Source: a virus
Direction: 5' to 3' (one strand)
Length of the DNA stretch: 46,837 nt
IMG/VR virus record: IMGVR_UViG_3300009504_000002
Coordinates: 1 to 46,837 of that record
Part shown: piece after piece, positions 46,640 through 46,837 of the stretch
Position numbering within the stretch: position 1 is the first letter of the stretch
How the letters are laid out: each line of letters begins with the position of its first letter
Program-made: the position numbers and the translations under genes
The notes under the pieces: generated by a model
The model's input: only the letters and a program-made list of their open reading frames with translations
Databases searched by the model: none
What the model was told of the DNA's origin: nothing

Positions 46640-46837
46640 TCAGCCGAACGCCTTCTTCGGTCGGGCCGCGTGCAGCACGCGATTCAACCGATCAACCCAC
46701 TCCATAGCCGAACCAGACGACGCGCACACCACCACCACCGTGTCCTCACCGTCATGCAACGCGTACAAGTACCCCGGCAGCAACCGATCCGCGCTCGCCA
46801 ACTTCAGCAACTCATGCACCGCCTGCGTCACCCCACG
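46640..46837 (-). CDS. argR: ArgR-family repressor-like protein (3' part; continuation of the gene at 1-561)
   Basis: The open frame enters from the right edge and stops at 46640. Bases 46715-46837 duplicate 1-123, so this is the same gene as at 1-561, seen after the circular junction. It encodes the C-terminal part ([14 protein letters not shown], then GSAMEWVDRLNRVLHAARPK), the oligomerisation and ligand-binding helix of ArgR proteins. The unique part is residues 188-211. Confidence 0.75.
   Translation of the reverse strand, partial: RGVTQAVHELLKLASADRLLPGYLYALHDGEDTVVVVCASSGSAMEWVDRLNRVLHAARPKKAFG
46715..46837. repeat. Direct terminal repeat, right copy
   Basis: Identical to 1-123. Together they show that the contig closes on itself at a unique length of 46,714 bp. 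Confidence 0.95.

Noticed and set aside
1-46837. tRNA genes or CRISPR arrays
   Set aside because: Intergenic stretches are few and were read through; none shows a tRNA cloverleaf pattern or regularly spaced repeats with unique spacers.

Overview
The window is an essentially complete genome of a short-tailed (podovirus-like) bacteriophage, assembled as a circle. Its first 123 bases (1-123) are repeated exactly as its last 123 (46715-46837), so the unique length is about 46,714 bp and one gene, an ArgR-type repressor, runs across the ends. The DNA is strongly GC-rich. Genes are tightly packed, mostly with ATGA, GTGA or TGATG overlaps, and many start behind AGGAGG-type ribosome binding sites. 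Several transcription units instead seem leaderless: a TANNNT -10 box lies exactly 6 nt before the start codon. High GC plus leaderless starts would suit an Actinomycetota or Deinococcota host, but nothing here fixes the host.

Layout. (1) Leftward early/accessory block, 8727 down to 1, continuing through the circular junction from 46714 down to 41217. From right to left it holds many small genes of unknown function, an HNH-like Ref-type nuclease, a DnaQ/PolB-type 3'-5' exonuclease with a zinc-finger partner, two small HTH proteins, a Bet-type single-strand annealing protein and the ArgR-like protein. It then holds a DnaD-like replication protein, a PD-(D/E)XK nuclease, a possible helicase-loader-like protein, a 27-residue membrane peptide, two related Myb/HTH DNA-binding proteins, a glycosyltransferase and a RuvC-fold resolvase. 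(2) A rightward lysis island at 2338-3743 (M23 endopeptidase and two membrane proteins) sits inside the leftward block, with its own promoter and terminators. (3) A 618-bp divergent control region at 8728-9345 carries a leftward sigma70-type promoter, direct repeats, an AT-rich palindrome shaped like a XerCD dif core, and three tandem 10-bp repeats just before a ribbon-helix-helix gene. (4) A rightward block runs 9346-41064: regulatory and small genes with a MazG-like protein, a possible small terminase, a large unknown protein, TerL, head decoration and beta-helix proteins, portal, scaffold, major capsid protein, two head-tail adaptors, a tail nozzle, three internal/ejection-type virion proteins (227, 937 and 1314 aa), then a set of tail fibre and appendage proteins.

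Working together: the two transcription directions converge on terminators at 3762-3825 and 41186-41214 and diverge at about 2.2 kb and 9.0 kb. No integrase, DNA polymerase, primase, replicative helicase, RNA polymerase, tape measure or major tail tube gene was recognised. The phage therefore probably depends on host replication and transcription, helped by its own recombination and replication-initiation proteins. The ArgR-like gene together with a dif-like palindrome and no integrase raises the speculative possibility of XerCD-based integration or dimer resolution. No tRNA gene or CRISPR array was seen.
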